Positions 32,960-40,746 of a stretch of 64,000 nucleotides of DNA are shown piece after piece; the stretch's first letter is position 1; every line of letters starts with the position of its first letter. The stretch spans positions 1-64,000 of the forward strand of contig JAMPHR010000002.1 in assembly GCA_023663345.1 (NCBI GenBank), in the 5' to 3' direction. The position numbers and the translations under genes are program-made. The stretch comes from Paenibacillus sp. (GTDB lineage: Bacteria > Bacteroidota > Bacteroidia > Bacteroidales > Muribaculaceae). The notes beneath the pieces are model-generated. The model did no database searches, was not told the DNA's origin, and saw nothing but the letters and a program-made list of their open reading frames with translations.

Positions 32960-34138
32960 ATGAGAGCAATCACACTCACAGCCATATCAGCACTGTTCAT
33001 GACAATGACATGCTTTGCCACAGCCAGCGCGCAGGATGAAGAACCTAAGCTGACAATCAAACCTACAGGCCGTATCCTCCTCGACGGCGCCATATATTGC
33101 CCTGACGGCGACGGATTTGCCGACGGAGTCGCTCTGCCCGACATACGCATGGGCGCCAAAGTGGGCTACGGCAACTGGGCCGCCAAGATCGATGTGGGCT
33201 ACGGATTCGGCAAACTCAGCATGAAGGATGTGTATATCCAGTATAATTTCAATGAGAATAATCTGCTCCGCGCGGGATATTTCGTGCATCAGTTTGGTCT
33301 CAACGCCGCCACCTCGAGCTCGATGAAGCCGGCTATGGAGGCTCCGATCTCGGACACGTTCTTCAACGCCACGGGTCGTAACATCGGCGTGATGTATGTG
33401 TATGACAAGGAAAAATTCTTCGTGGGCGTGAGCGGTATCGTGGCCGGCACGTCGATGACCACCCCTGCCAACGAGCAGGCCAAGGTGAGCGTGGGCGCGC
33501 TGAACCGCATGGTGTACCGCCCTTATTTCAGCGACGGACTTGTGGCCCAGGTGGGCGCGTCGCTGTGGTATCAGAGCGCTATGCACAAGAAGATCGAGAA
33601 TGAGGATGGTGAGGCAGTGGCCTCGCCGGGATATTTCGACTTCTCGGCCGGTTTCCCCACGAGGGTGTGCAAGGTGAACCTGCTTGGCGCGGATATCCAG
33701 GAGGCCAAGGGGGTGTTCAAGTTCTCGCCCGAGCTCCTGCTCGCCAAGAACCGCGTGGCGCTGGAGTCGCAGTACTATTACATGAACGTGAGCCGCAAGG
33801 GGGACTACAAGACCTATACAGCCCAGGGTGTGTATGGACTGTTGCGTGGGTTGCTGATAGGTGACTCCTACGGCTACTCCCACGGTGACGCCGGCCTGGC
33901 TACTCCAAAGCCCGGATCGCTCGAGATGATACTCGGATACAACTACATGAATGCCAACTCGAGAAAGGCCGAGGTGTTTGGCGGTATCTCGAATGACTAT
34001 TCGCTGACGCTGAACTATTATATCAACAAGTATATGCTGGCTCGTCTGCGCTACTCCTATACCGATGTGCGCCACAGCGCCGTTCAGAAGGACCGCCACG
34101 TGAGCACCATCCAGGCCCGTATTCAGATAATTTTCTAA
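32960..34138 (+). CDS. Outer membrane porin of the phosphate-selective OprO/OprP type
   Basis: 392 residues with a signal peptide (MRAITLTAISALFMTMTCFATASAQ). The mature protein is a beta-barrel of alternating polar and aromatic residues, starting LTIKPTGRILLDGAIY and with periodic strands such as DVYIQYNFNENNLLRAGYFVHQFG and GNWAAKIDVGYGFGKLSM. It ends with IQARIQIIF, the usual terminal aromatic residue. It resembles the Porin_O_P family, which passes phosphate and other anions. Divergence from a periplasmic histidine acid phosphatase suggests that phosphate freed or needed by that enzyme enters here. The ligand is inferred. A strong hairpin (34224-34253) follows. Confidence 0.85.
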   Translation: MRAITLTAISALFMTMTCFATASAQDEEPKLTIKPTGRILLDGAIYCPDGDGFADGVALPDIRMGAKVGYGNWAAKIDVGYGFGKLSMKDVYIQYNFNENNLLRAGYFVHQFGLNAATSSSMKPAMEAPISDTFFNATGRNIGVMYVYDKEKFFVGVSGIVAGTSMTTPANEQAKVSVGALNRMVYRPYFSDGLVAQVGASLWYQSAMHKKIENEDGEAVASPGYFDFSAGFPTRVCKVNLLGADIQEAKGVFKFSPELLLAKNRVALESQYYYMNVSRKGDYKTYTAQGVYGLLRGLLIGDSYGYSHGDAGLATPKPGSLEMILGYNYMNANSRKAEVFGGISNDYSLTLNYYINKYMLARLRYSYTDVRHSAVQKDRHVSTIQARIQIIF

Positions 34139-34223
34139 GAGCCTGTTTGGCATGAATGAACGCTTAGGCAGTCATACATTGAGCGGATAAGGAAGTGTGT
34201 AAAAAAACTTCTTTAAAGAAACT

Positions 34224-34253
34224 ACCCCTGTCACTTCACTGAGTGGCAGGGGT
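34224..34253 (+). terminator. Intrinsic terminator of the porin gene
   Basis: ACCCCTGTCACT (34224-34235) pairs with AGTGGCAGGGGT (34242-34253) with one wobble pair and a 6-base loop. The downstream T content is modest. Confidence 0.65.
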
Positions 34254-34287
34254 ATATCGTTATATTTTAGCATTATGTTACAGCCTA

Positions 34288-34790
34288 AGAAACTGTTTAG
34301 AGGTTGTTTAATAACAAATGTGAAGCCAGAGTGGATGTATTTTTGAGGTAAATTATTCATAATCAGAGGGAGCATAGCTGTAGCTATGTGACCGAGGATT
34401 AGGGATAATTTAACCAAAAAGACATCCATGAGACAAATGATTCTTTATTGACTACAAAATTTAACATTGCTATTTTATATGAAACAAAATAAAATTACCT
34501 TGTTCGCATCCAACCCCATGGATGCCTTCCGCCCTGAAAATCGGTCACATAGCCACAGCTATGCTCCCTCTTTTCATGCCGGAATCCATCTCATGGGATT
34601 GGACTCTGGCTTTCACATTTGTTTTTAAACAACCTCTTAATATTCATTTCACTTTGCTTTTGAGTGTCTTATCGTTGTCATTTTGCTTGTTCTTCAGTCA
34701 TGTAGCTACAGCTACACTCCTTCATCACAAACAAAATGCCATTCGATAATACTTCTCAAAATCTGTATCAAATAAATTTAAACAGTTTCT
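34288..34790. mobile_element. MITE-like element with terminal and internal inverted repeats
   Basis: The ends are a perfect 12-bp inverted repeat: AGAAACTGTTTA (34288-34299) and TAAACAGTTTCT (34779-34790). Inside, about 34301-34393 is repeated inverted at about 34544-34640 (shared GAGGTTGTTTAA, CAAATGTGAAGCCAGAG and AGCATAGCTGTAGCTATG parts). A third copy of the ATGTAGCTACAGCTAC palindrome is at 34696-34723. There is no open reading frame of note. About 500 bases of the 695-base gene-free gap belong to it. Confidence 0.6.
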
Positions 34791-34833
34791 AAAAATTGCT
34801 TCTTTATATCAATATTTATTGTCTGACAGAATC

Positions 34834-35517
34834 TCAATTCGTGTCTGTTTCCTCCTCATCATCAGGAGTTTCCTTGATAAAGCCGATATTGTTGCACACC
34901 ATCTTAACCTTAGGCGACACCACGAATCCAAAATTAGGATTCTCCATTTCGGGGCATTTCGACTTGTATATCTCCAGGCCATCCACGAAGAAATATAGAT
35001 GATCTTTTAGCTTTAACATATTTACATCCAGTTTTTTGGATTTGTATTTCAGCTTATAGAGGCCCTTTTTCACTACCGATATCTTCCCGTCTTTGACACT
35101 CATCAATCGGAAGCTCTTTTTCATGATCAGCAACATACGGTAGTTATTTTCATCCTCCACATCATACACCACTCCAAATGGTTTATCATCAGATATCTCA
35201 TTTGGGGTCATCTCAAAGCGTACTACATAGTTGTCGTCCTTAACACTAATAGGAAGTTCGCAAAAAGTCATGCTGTACACATCATCTTTTTTCGACTCCA
35301 ACTCAAGCCCTTTCTTTGTCACCAGGGCTTTGCCGGTTTTTTCATCATACTGTTGCCAATCATAGGTGGAGTCATTGCATCCGGTAAGTTCAATCACCTC
35401 GAAATCATCAACCGTGATATTCATTGGCGACTTGTGAAATATAGCATACCCTTCATCCTGCGCCTTGATAGCAGTAGCTATCATACACATGGCTATAGCA
35501 AAGATTATTTTTCTCAT
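34834..35517 (-). CDS. Secreted beta-rich protein of unknown function
   Basis: 227 residues with a signal peptide (MRKIIFAIAMCMIATAIKAQ). The mature part is beta-rich and aromatic, with SMTFCELPISVKDDNYVVRFEMTPNE, FGVVYDVEDENNYRMLLI, KGLYKLKYKSKKLDVNMLKLKDHLYFFVDGLEIYKS and NPNFGFVVSPKVKMVCNNIGF. This pattern is like a concanavalin/LamG-type jelly roll such as the family 16-type periplasmic proteins of Bacteroidetes, but the catalytic residues of those enzymes are not apparent. It ends with an acidic tail (TPDDEEETDTN). It lies 14 bases after the PEGA-domain gene and is co-transcribed with it. Confidence 0.65.
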   Translation of the reverse strand: MRKIIFAIAMCMIATAIKAQDEGYAIFHKSPMNITVDDFEVIELTGCNDSTYDWQQYDEKTGKALVTKKGLELESKKDDVYSMTFCELPISVKDDNYVVRFEMTPNEISDDKPFGVVYDVEDENNYRMLLIMKKSFRLMSVKDGKISVVKKGLYKLKYKSKKLDVNMLKLKDHLYFFVDGLEIYKSKCPEMENPNFGFVVSPKVKMVCNNIGFIKETPDDEEETDTN

Positions 35518-35531
35518 GTCATTCTTATCGT

Positions 35532-36215
35532 TTATTCACCACCGCCAACTGAGGTCTGCAATTCCTCAATCATAGGCTGAAAAATTTTAAGCACACGGTC
35601 ATATTGCTCATAGCAGTTTTTGCCGGTACAATCTTTATCCTTGATTTCCGACACAATACGCGCCCTGTAGCTTATCACGTCCTCGTCGGTAAACGACATG
35701 CGTATCTCCAGGCGGGTCCTTACTACCTGATAAGTAAAGGCTGTTGGCTTCCAGCTTGTTTTGATCCATCCCGCTGACTTGTCACGCACTTCGATGTTTG
35801 AAAAATAGCTTGTGGCAATATTCATCAGTCGCTTCCACACCTTATCCTCGGTCAAACCCTTGCGGCAAGTGATATCCATCCAAGTGTTGGCCAGTTCAGC
35901 TCCATCCTCGCTACCGGTTGATGCTTCCATTGCTTCATCTTCGTTAAGGCGAATCACCATTGATTTCTGAGGATTGGACTTTAGCAGACGGATACGCTTT
36001 CCGATATATCCGGGAGCCGTAGCCGTGACAATGTAAAGTTCGTTGTCTTTTTCAAACTTCACAGTGTAGCTGCCCTCGCCTACAGCCTGTCCATCAATAA
36101 ATATTGTGGCGTTTTCGGGGATTGTTTTCACTGTGATTTTCTTTGCGCCAAATGCCGGTACGCTAAATGACACAAGCATGGCCATTATCGCCATAATAAC
36201 GATTCTTTTTGCCAT
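35532..36215 (-). CDS. Secreted PEGA-domain protein
   Basis: 227 residues with a signal peptide (MAKRIVIMAIMAMLVSFSVPAFG). Residues about 25-90 are a PEGA domain: ITVKTIPENATIFIDGQAVG, SYTVKFEKDNELYIVTATAPGYIGKRIRL. PEGA is a small beta domain, related to the carboxypeptidase-regulatory fold, used in surface-layer and envelope proteins. The C-terminal half (about 110-220) is mixed alpha/beta (TWMDITCRKGLTEDKVWKRLMNIATSYF, VVRTRLEIRMSFTDEDVISYRARI) with a CTGKNC pair that may form a disulfide. It is the first gene of a two-gene unit. A complete promoter lies 353 bases upstream. Confidence 0.8.
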   Translation of the reverse strand: MAKRIVIMAIMAMLVSFSVPAFGAKKITVKTIPENATIFIDGQAVGEGSYTVKFEKDNELYIVTATAPGYIGKRIRLLKSNPQKSMVIRLNEDEAMEASTGSEDGAELANTWMDITCRKGLTEDKVWKRLMNIATSYFSNIEVRDKSAGWIKTSWKPTAFTYQVVRTRLEIRMSFTDEDVISYRARIVSEIKDKDCTGKNCYEQYDRVLKIFQPMIEELQTSVGGGE

Positions 36216-36430
36216 ATGAATTCGTGTAATTGGTTTATAACTCGCGATTTATCCCCTGTACGCGATTAATTATTAACTGTTTTGTATGATGCAACAAGCG
36301 TGGGATAATGTTCTGGTTATCATTCCTCGGCATCGCCAAACGCCGTTTACGCAATAACAGTCCACCCCACGCCGTGCCGATATATAGACTCCTGGCCGTG
36401 AGGCCTTTTGAGACTATAAACGCAAACATG

Positions 36431-36507
36431 GAGCGTTTTTTTGACTGCATTATCCGCGTACTGTTGAAATTTGGCGATTTCAGGAATGGATAAAGCAAAA
36501 AACGCTC
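36431..36507. repeat. Inverted repeat in the PEGA operon leader
   Basis: GAGCGTTTTTTTG (36431-36443) pairs with CAAAAAACGCTC (36496-36507) across about 52 bases. It lies in the 611-base gap between the PEGA operon and the pentapeptide gene. The gap also holds a 103-codon frame I do not accept as a gene. Confidence 0.4.
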
Positions 36508-36567
36508 ATCTAATAAAAAATTGAAGTCCGCACACCATGCTCTCATGGATTAATGGATCTTCAACCG

Positions 36568-36598
36568 CAAATATAGGGATTAATTCCGATTCCTACAA
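36568..36598 (-). promoter_or_regulatory. Promoter of the PEGA-domain operon
   Basis: On the minus strand TTG (36596-36598), a 20-base spacer, then TATATTTG (36568-36575). This predicts a leader of about 345 bases before the PEGA ATG. Confidence 0.6.
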
Positions 36599-36747
36599 TA
36601 CTATTACTTTCCTCAAGTTCAAAAAAATAGTTGACTTGCTTGCCATGATATCCTATACCATGTTGTGGAGGATTTAATGCTTGAATATTTTATATTATAA
36701 TATCGGTATGACTTGCTGAATAGTATTCCGGATATTTGTATTCATCG

Positions 36748-36778
36748 TTGCAGTATATGCAAAAAACAATTACATTTG
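36748..36778 (+). promoter_or_regulatory. Promoter of the pentapeptide-repeat/channel gene
   Basis: TTG (36748-36750), a 20-base spacer, then TACATTTG (36771-36778), 48 bases before the ATG at 36827. Confidence 0.7.
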
Positions 36779-36826
36779 CAATCTCGGTGTATTTAAGCCT
36801 TGAATTATCAACAAGATATTATAATT

Positions 36827-37948
36827 ATGGAAATCAAAGAGATAATCTCAATATTGACTTCGCGGATCAGTAAGGCAGGAACCAATTTCGGGTGTGAAGA
36901 AGTTGCAGAAGCCCAGTGCAGACATATACAATCATTACTTTCACATTTGCCTGATGATACAGTCGTATTTGGCCCTGATGATGCGCCATTCCAGTCAGAT
37001 GGGCCCAAGACGGCTTGTGTGATATATGGCGTGGACTTTTCGGGACAGAAATTGGAGCGAGTGAATTTTGATGCGACAATACTTGTTGATTGCAATTTTA
37101 AAGAGGCTACACTTGTGGACTGCAGGTTCAGGAAGGGATGTATGGTGATGTGCGATATGCGGTACATGACAGTCTCGGGTGGAACATTTGAAAATGCAAA
37201 GTTCGTGATGTGTGATTTTTACCGCAGTTATTTCTGTGACCTGATACGATTCTGGGGCGCAAGATTTTATGATTGCAGTCTTAATAATGCTTTCTTTTCA
37301 GGAGGAGCTTTAGTGGAAAGATGGAATTTCCCGGAGAGTCGTCTGCTACAGGAAAAACCTAAAAGTTATAAGCTGTTTCTTGCAGTATGGGAGGTATTGA
37401 GAAGTCCTGATGATAAGATAACCAAGCATGAAAGCATTGATGATAAAATAGAGAAAAGGCATTACGAACTGTTCCTTATATACAGAAATCTTTATTCCGC
37501 ATTTGGAGCTAATGGCTTTTCTTCCGATGCCAATTGGGCTTATGCTAAAAGTTGCCGGCAGGAACGCGAGATAATATTCAAGGATAATGTGTTCAATCCA
37601 AAGAAAAAAATGGGGGTCGGTAAAAGGATCGGATTGTTCTTTAAAGGAACGTTCAATGCGTTTATGGATTTGTGCTTTGGATATGGCGATTCTCTCGTGA
37701 AGATATTGGGTACGTATATATTTGTAATATTGGTATTTACAGTAATATTCTATTACAATGGGAATGTTGGGTCTTTTTTAAAGGCCTTTACCATCAGTTT
37801 TAAAAACATGGTGGGCATATCTTCACCTGAATTGACGGATGAGAATAACGTATTTCTTGATTTCCTCAATCTGATTCAGACTACCATCGGCATCCTCATA
37901 ACCGGAATTTTCGGATTCATTCTCGGAGTGAAGATGCGGAGGCAGTGA
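36827..37948 (+). CDS. Pentapeptide-repeat protein fused to a two-helix channel-like membrane domain
   Basis: 373 residues from the ATG at 36827; the TTG nine codons earlier is not preferred. Residues about 60-165 are pentapeptide repeats with the A(D/N)LXX periodicity (VDFSGQKLERVNFDATILVDCNFKEATLVDCRFRK, then TFENAKFVMCDFYR), a right-handed quadrilateral helix. After a helical linker come two hydrophobic segments at about 290-312 (LVKILGTYIFVILVFTVIFYY) and 345-370 (LIQTTIGILITGIFGFILGV), with a short re-entrant-like stretch between them. This resembles the two-helix ion channel domain, but the TVGYGD filter is absent (KNMVGISSPE instead). It is probably a membrane protein gated or placed by the repeat domain. 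The function is unknown. Confidence 0.75.
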   Translation: MEIKEIISILTSRISKAGTNFGCEEVAEAQCRHIQSLLSHLPDDTVVFGPDDAPFQSDGPKTACVIYGVDFSGQKLERVNFDATILVDCNFKEATLVDCRFRKGCMVMCDMRYMTVSGGTFENAKFVMCDFYRSYFCDLIRFWGARFYDCSLNNAFFSGGALVERWNFPESRLLQEKPKSYKLFLAVWEVLRSPDDKITKHESIDDKIEKRHYELFLIYRNLYSAFGANGFSSDANWAYAKSCRQEREIIFKDNVFNPKKKMGVGKRIGLFFKGTFNAFMDLCFGYGDSLVKILGTYIFVILVFTVIFYYNGNVGSFLKAFTISFKNMVGISSPELTDENNVFLDFLNLIQTTIGILITGIFGFILGVKMRRQ

Positions 37949-37966
37949 GTATCGTAGATGGGGGGA

Positions 37967-39127
37967 TCAGAGGAGGGAGGTGATGGCGTTGACGATGAGG
38001 CGGACGTCGTCGGGGGTGACCCAGGGGCCGGAGGGGAGGCAGAGGCCACGCTCGAAGAGGTGGGTGCTCACGCCGTTGGTGTAGGCGGGTGCTCCGGCGA
38101 ATACGGGTTGCATGTGCATGGGTTTCCACAGGAGGCGCGACTCGATGTTGAGCGATTCGAGATGGAGACGCACGGCATCGGGGGTGAGTCCGCCGGTGAG
38201 CGAGGGGTCGATGGTGATGGTGGAAAGCCAGTAGTTGGGCTCGAAGTCGGGCGACGGCGCGGCGTGGAAGTCTATGCCGGGAACGTCGGCGAGCAGTGAG
38301 GCATAGAGCGAGGCGAGCATACGGTGATGGGCTATGTGGTCGTGGAGCACGGTCATCTGTCCGCGTCCTATTCCGGCCGAGATGTTGCTCATGCGGTAGT
38401 TGTAGCCGATGCTGACGTGATGGTAGTAGGGGCGTGGCTCGCGGGCCTGGGTGGAGAAGTAGACGGCGCGGGCGCGGGACTCGTCGTCGGGGCAGATGAG
38501 GGCTCCTCCGCCCGAGGTGGTGATCATCTTGTTGCCGTTGAAACTGAGTATGCCGTATCGACCGAGGGTGCCGCATTCATGGCCACGGTAGCGTGATCCG
38601 AGCGCCTCGGCGGCATCCTCGACCACGGGGATGTCCCATTTGGCGGCCACGGCGAGAATGTCGTCCATGCGGGCGGGCATACCGTAGAGGTGTACGGGGA
38701 CTATGGCGCGGGGACGGCGGCCAGTCTTGGCTACGCGGTCGGCTATGGCATGGTCGAGCAGGTGGGGATCCATATTCCAGATGTCGGGCTCGGAGTCGAC
38801 AAACACCGGTGTGGCACCCTGATAGACGATGGGGTTGGCCGAGGCCGAGAATGTGAAGCTCTGACACATCACTTCGTCGCCACGGTCCACTCCGGCGAGG
38901 ATGAGGCCGAGGTGGATGGCCGCTGTGCCGGCTGAGACGGCTGCCACGCGCACGTGGGAGCGCGACGGGTCGTCGTGGGAAAGGAAGTCCTGGAGGTCTT
39001 TTTCGAAGGCATCTACGTTGGGGCCGAGGGGCACTACCCAGTTGTCGGCAAAGGCTTCATCAATGTATTTTTGCTCGTTGCCGCTCATGTGGCAGAGACA
39101 AAGATGTATGCGTCGAGATGATTTCAT
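37967..39127 (-). CDS. DegT/DnrJ/EryC1/StrS-family sugar aminotransferase
   Basis: 386 residues. A PLP-dependent enzyme that converts a nucleotide-linked keto sugar to an amino sugar for surface polysaccharides (for example perosamine, bacillosamine or 4-amino-4-deoxy sugars). Signatures are VPLGPNVDAFEKDLQDFL at the start, VSAGTAAIHLGLILAGV, EVMCQSFTFSASANPIVYQGATPVFVD, IPVVEDAAEALGSRY near 175, and the Schiff-base lysine in SFNGNKMITTSGGGAL near 205-220. The later IGYNYRMSNISAGIGRGQM is also typical. It is not in a glycan cluster here; its left neighbour is the pentapeptide gene and its right neighbour a divergent SIMPL gene. The sugar substrate cannot be told. Confidence 0.92.
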   Translation of the reverse strand: MKSSRRIHLCLCHMSGNEQKYIDEAFADNWVVPLGPNVDAFEKDLQDFLSHDDPSRSHVRVAAVSAGTAAIHLGLILAGVDRGDEVMCQSFTFSASANPIVYQGATPVFVDSEPDIWNMDPHLLDHAIADRVAKTGRRPRAIVPVHLYGMPARMDDILAVAAKWDIPVVEDAAEALGSRYRGHECGTLGRYGILSFNGNKMITTSGGGALICPDDESRARAVYFSTQAREPRPYYHHVSIGYNYRMSNISAGIGRGQMTVLHDHIAHHRMLASLYASLLADVPGIDFHAAPSPDFEPNYWLSTITIDPSLTGGLTPDAVRLHLESLNIESRLLWKPMHMQPVFAGAPAYTNGVSTHLFERGLCLPSGPWVTPDDVRLIVNAITSLL

Positions 39128-39136
39128 GGGTCAGAG

Positions 39137-39180
39137 TTGTTATATTACTGCAAAGTTAGCTATATTTGCAGTGAGAGCAA
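39137..39180. promoter_or_regulatory. Interleaved divergent promoters
   Basis: Plus strand: TTG (39137-39139), 21 bases, TATATTTG (39161-39168), reading to the SIMPL gene. Minus strand: TTG (39178-39180), 19 bases, TAACTTTG (39151-39158), reading to the aminotransferase. The two overlap, so they should compete for polymerase. Confidence 0.65.
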
Positions 39181-39192
39181 AGTTTATTATGG

Positions 39193-39246
39193 GTTTATGG
39201 GTTTATAAGTTTATAGGTTTATAGGTTTATAGGTTTATGGGTTTAC
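39193..39246 (+). repeat. Octamer tandem repeat (GTTTATRR), about seven copies
   Basis: GTTTAT begins at 39193, 39201, 39209, 39217, 39225 and 39233, with GTTTAC at 39241, an exact 8-base period. It lies in the leader of the SIMPL gene. The same octamer occurs near 52765 and 56054. Confidence 0.75.
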
Positions 39247-39298
39247 TGCTCGATGATATCAACATATAATAATTCAACAATTTAAAATTTTAGAGATT

Positions 39299-39994
39299 AT
39301 GGACATAAAGACACGTATGGTGCCGGCAATTGTGATTGCCGTGGGCATGGTGATAGTGGGCTTCACGCTGAAGGCCGGTATCGATAATATCGCTTTCCGT
39401 GACAGGGAGGTGACTGTGAGAGGATTGGCTGAACGCGAGGTGCCGGCCAATCTGGTGACATGGCCCATCGCCTACAGCATCGCGGGCAATGACCTGATGA
39501 CGATGTACAACACCGTGAATTCCAATAACGACAAGATTGTGAAGTTCCTTACCTCCAACGGGATCTCGACCGATGAGATCTCGGTGAACCCGCCGGACAC
39601 TTACGATGCCACAAGCAACCGCTACCGCTCGGATTCGTTCAGCTATAACTATTCGATCAATTGCACGGTGACTGTGACCACCAAGAAGGTGGACAAGGTG
39701 CGCGAGCTGCTCAACCGCCAGAGCGAACTGCTCAAGGAGGGGATAGCGTTCTCCAACTCATATATCAACTATCAGTACACCGGCCTTAACGAGATCAAGC
39801 CCGAGATGATAGCCGAGGCTACGAAAAATGCCCGCGCTGCGGCCGACCAGTTTGCCGCCGACAGCGACAGCAAGGTGGGCAAGATCAAGACTGCCTCGCA
39901 GGGCCAGTTCTCGATCGATGATTCCGACTCGAGCACTCCTTTCATCAAGAAGGTGAGAGTGGTGTCTACGATAGTCTACTATCTGGAAGACTGA
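39299..39994 (+). CDS. SIMPL-domain (DUF541) membrane-anchored protein
   Basis: 231 residues. A single N-terminal hydrophobic helix (AIVIAVGMVIVGFTLKAGI) anchors a periplasmic SIMPL domain: REVTVRGLAEREVPANLVTWPIAYSIAG at the start, then FLTSNGISTDEISVNPPDTYD, YNYSINCTVTVTTKKVDKVRELL, and IAEATKNARAAADQFAADSDSKVGKI. SIMPL proteins are widespread in bacterial envelopes (for example BP26-like proteins that form ring-like assemblies), but their molecular role is largely unsettled. The domain is complete and of normal length. The leader carries an 8-base tandem array, and the promoter overlaps that of the divergent aminotransferase gene. Confidence 0.88.
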   Translation: MDIKTRMVPAIVIAVGMVIVGFTLKAGIDNIAFRDREVTVRGLAEREVPANLVTWPIAYSIAGNDLMTMYNTVNSNNDKIVKFLTSNGISTDEISVNPPDTYDATSNRYRSDSFSYNYSINCTVTVTTKKVDKVRELLNRQSELLKEGIAFSNSYINYQYTGLNEIKPEMIAEATKNARAAADQFAADSDSKVGKIKTASQGQFSIDDSDSSTPFIKKVRVVSTIVYYLED

Positions 39995-40071
39995 TTCTTA
40001 TAAAATCATAATATCATAGCCATTGTCCGGTATTCCCCGAGCGGGGCGGGCGATGGCTTTTTCTGTGCCCT

Positions 40072-40644
40072 TTATTCCGGTGTGACGAGGGTGTCGGCCT
40101 CGGCCTTTACCTGGGTGTCGATTATGCTCAGCGGGGTGTCGATGCGGTGGAGGGGGAGGGTCTCGGTGAGGCGGTTGAGGAGCAGAGGGGTGCGCACCAC
40201 TTCCTTGGTGTGGTCGGGCACGGGGAGCATGGTGATGATGTCGAGCACTGGGCCCTCGATCCCGGCTATGCCCGAGGATTCGGAGAAGTCGCCTGATGGA
40301 GTGGCGGAGCCGGGGGCGATGGCGCTCCAGGTGTCGAGGATGGTTGCCACGGAGTCGTCGGGGAGCAGTTCGTCGGGGTCCACCACCATAGTGATCGGTG
40401 CCGAGATGCGTGACCGGGCCGTGAGATAGCAGGAGAAAAGTCCCCCGCGCTCCTTATATATATAGGTAATGGGGATGCGCCCCTCGCTGATGAACGAGTC
40501 GACAATGGGGCGGGTGAAGTCGGTGGATCCGTCGTCAATGATGATCCACTGGAAATCGGTCGCCGTCTGGGTGACAAGGCTCTCGTAGAGCTGACGCAGA
40601 TTGTGGGCCCGGTTGCGGGTGATGGTGAGTATGGCTAAGGTCAC
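40072..40644 (-). CDS. Short GT2-type glycosyltransferase domain protein
   Basis: 190 residues. The beginning is a family 2 glycosyltransferase nucleotide-binding fold: LAILTITRNRAHNLRQLYESLVTQ, then QWIIIDDGSTDFTRPIVDSF at about 33-52 (first acidic motif DDGSTD), and VVDPDELLPDD near 85-95, where the DxD-like site falls. Full GT2 enzymes usually have 250-350 residues, so this copy is short and stops soon after the metal-binding region, with an unusual C-terminal tail (RIDTPLSIIDTQVKAEADT). It may be a minimal enzyme or a decayed one. No sugar pathway genes flank it. It is read on the minus strand, 102 bases downstream of the MetE-like gene. Confidence 0.65.
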   Translation of the reverse strand: MTLAILTITRNRAHNLRQLYESLVTQTATDFQWIIIDDGSTDFTRPIVDSFISEGRIPITYIYKERGGLFSCYLTARSRISAPITMVVDPDELLPDDSVATILDTWSAIAPGSATPSGDFSESSGIAGIEGPVLDIITMLPVPDHTKEVVRTPLLLNRLTETLPLHRIDTPLSIIDTQVKAEADTLVTPE

Positions 40645-40746
40645 TTTTACGATAGAAAAAGCCGGAGTTCCGAGGATGGCATGAGATGTCGTCAGGGGAA
40701 CTCCGGTTGTATATTATAATAAGGTGTCGTGATTACCGGTGGGCGT

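Noticed and set aside
32987-34153. Minus-strand open frame of 388 codons opposite the porin
   Set aside because: The plus frame has a signal peptide, barrel strands and terminal phenylalanine; the minus frame is histidine/valine-rich shadow.
36235-36546. 103-codon minus-strand frame before the PEGA gene
   Set aside because: It has an ATG after a good promoter, but no known domain, no ribosome-binding site and an odd composition with an RKRRLAMPRND tract that looks like translation of a dispersed DNA repeat. I treat it as leader.
39193-39246. CRISPR array or centromere-like site
   Set aside because: The unit is 8 bases with no spacer, and there are no partition genes in the window.
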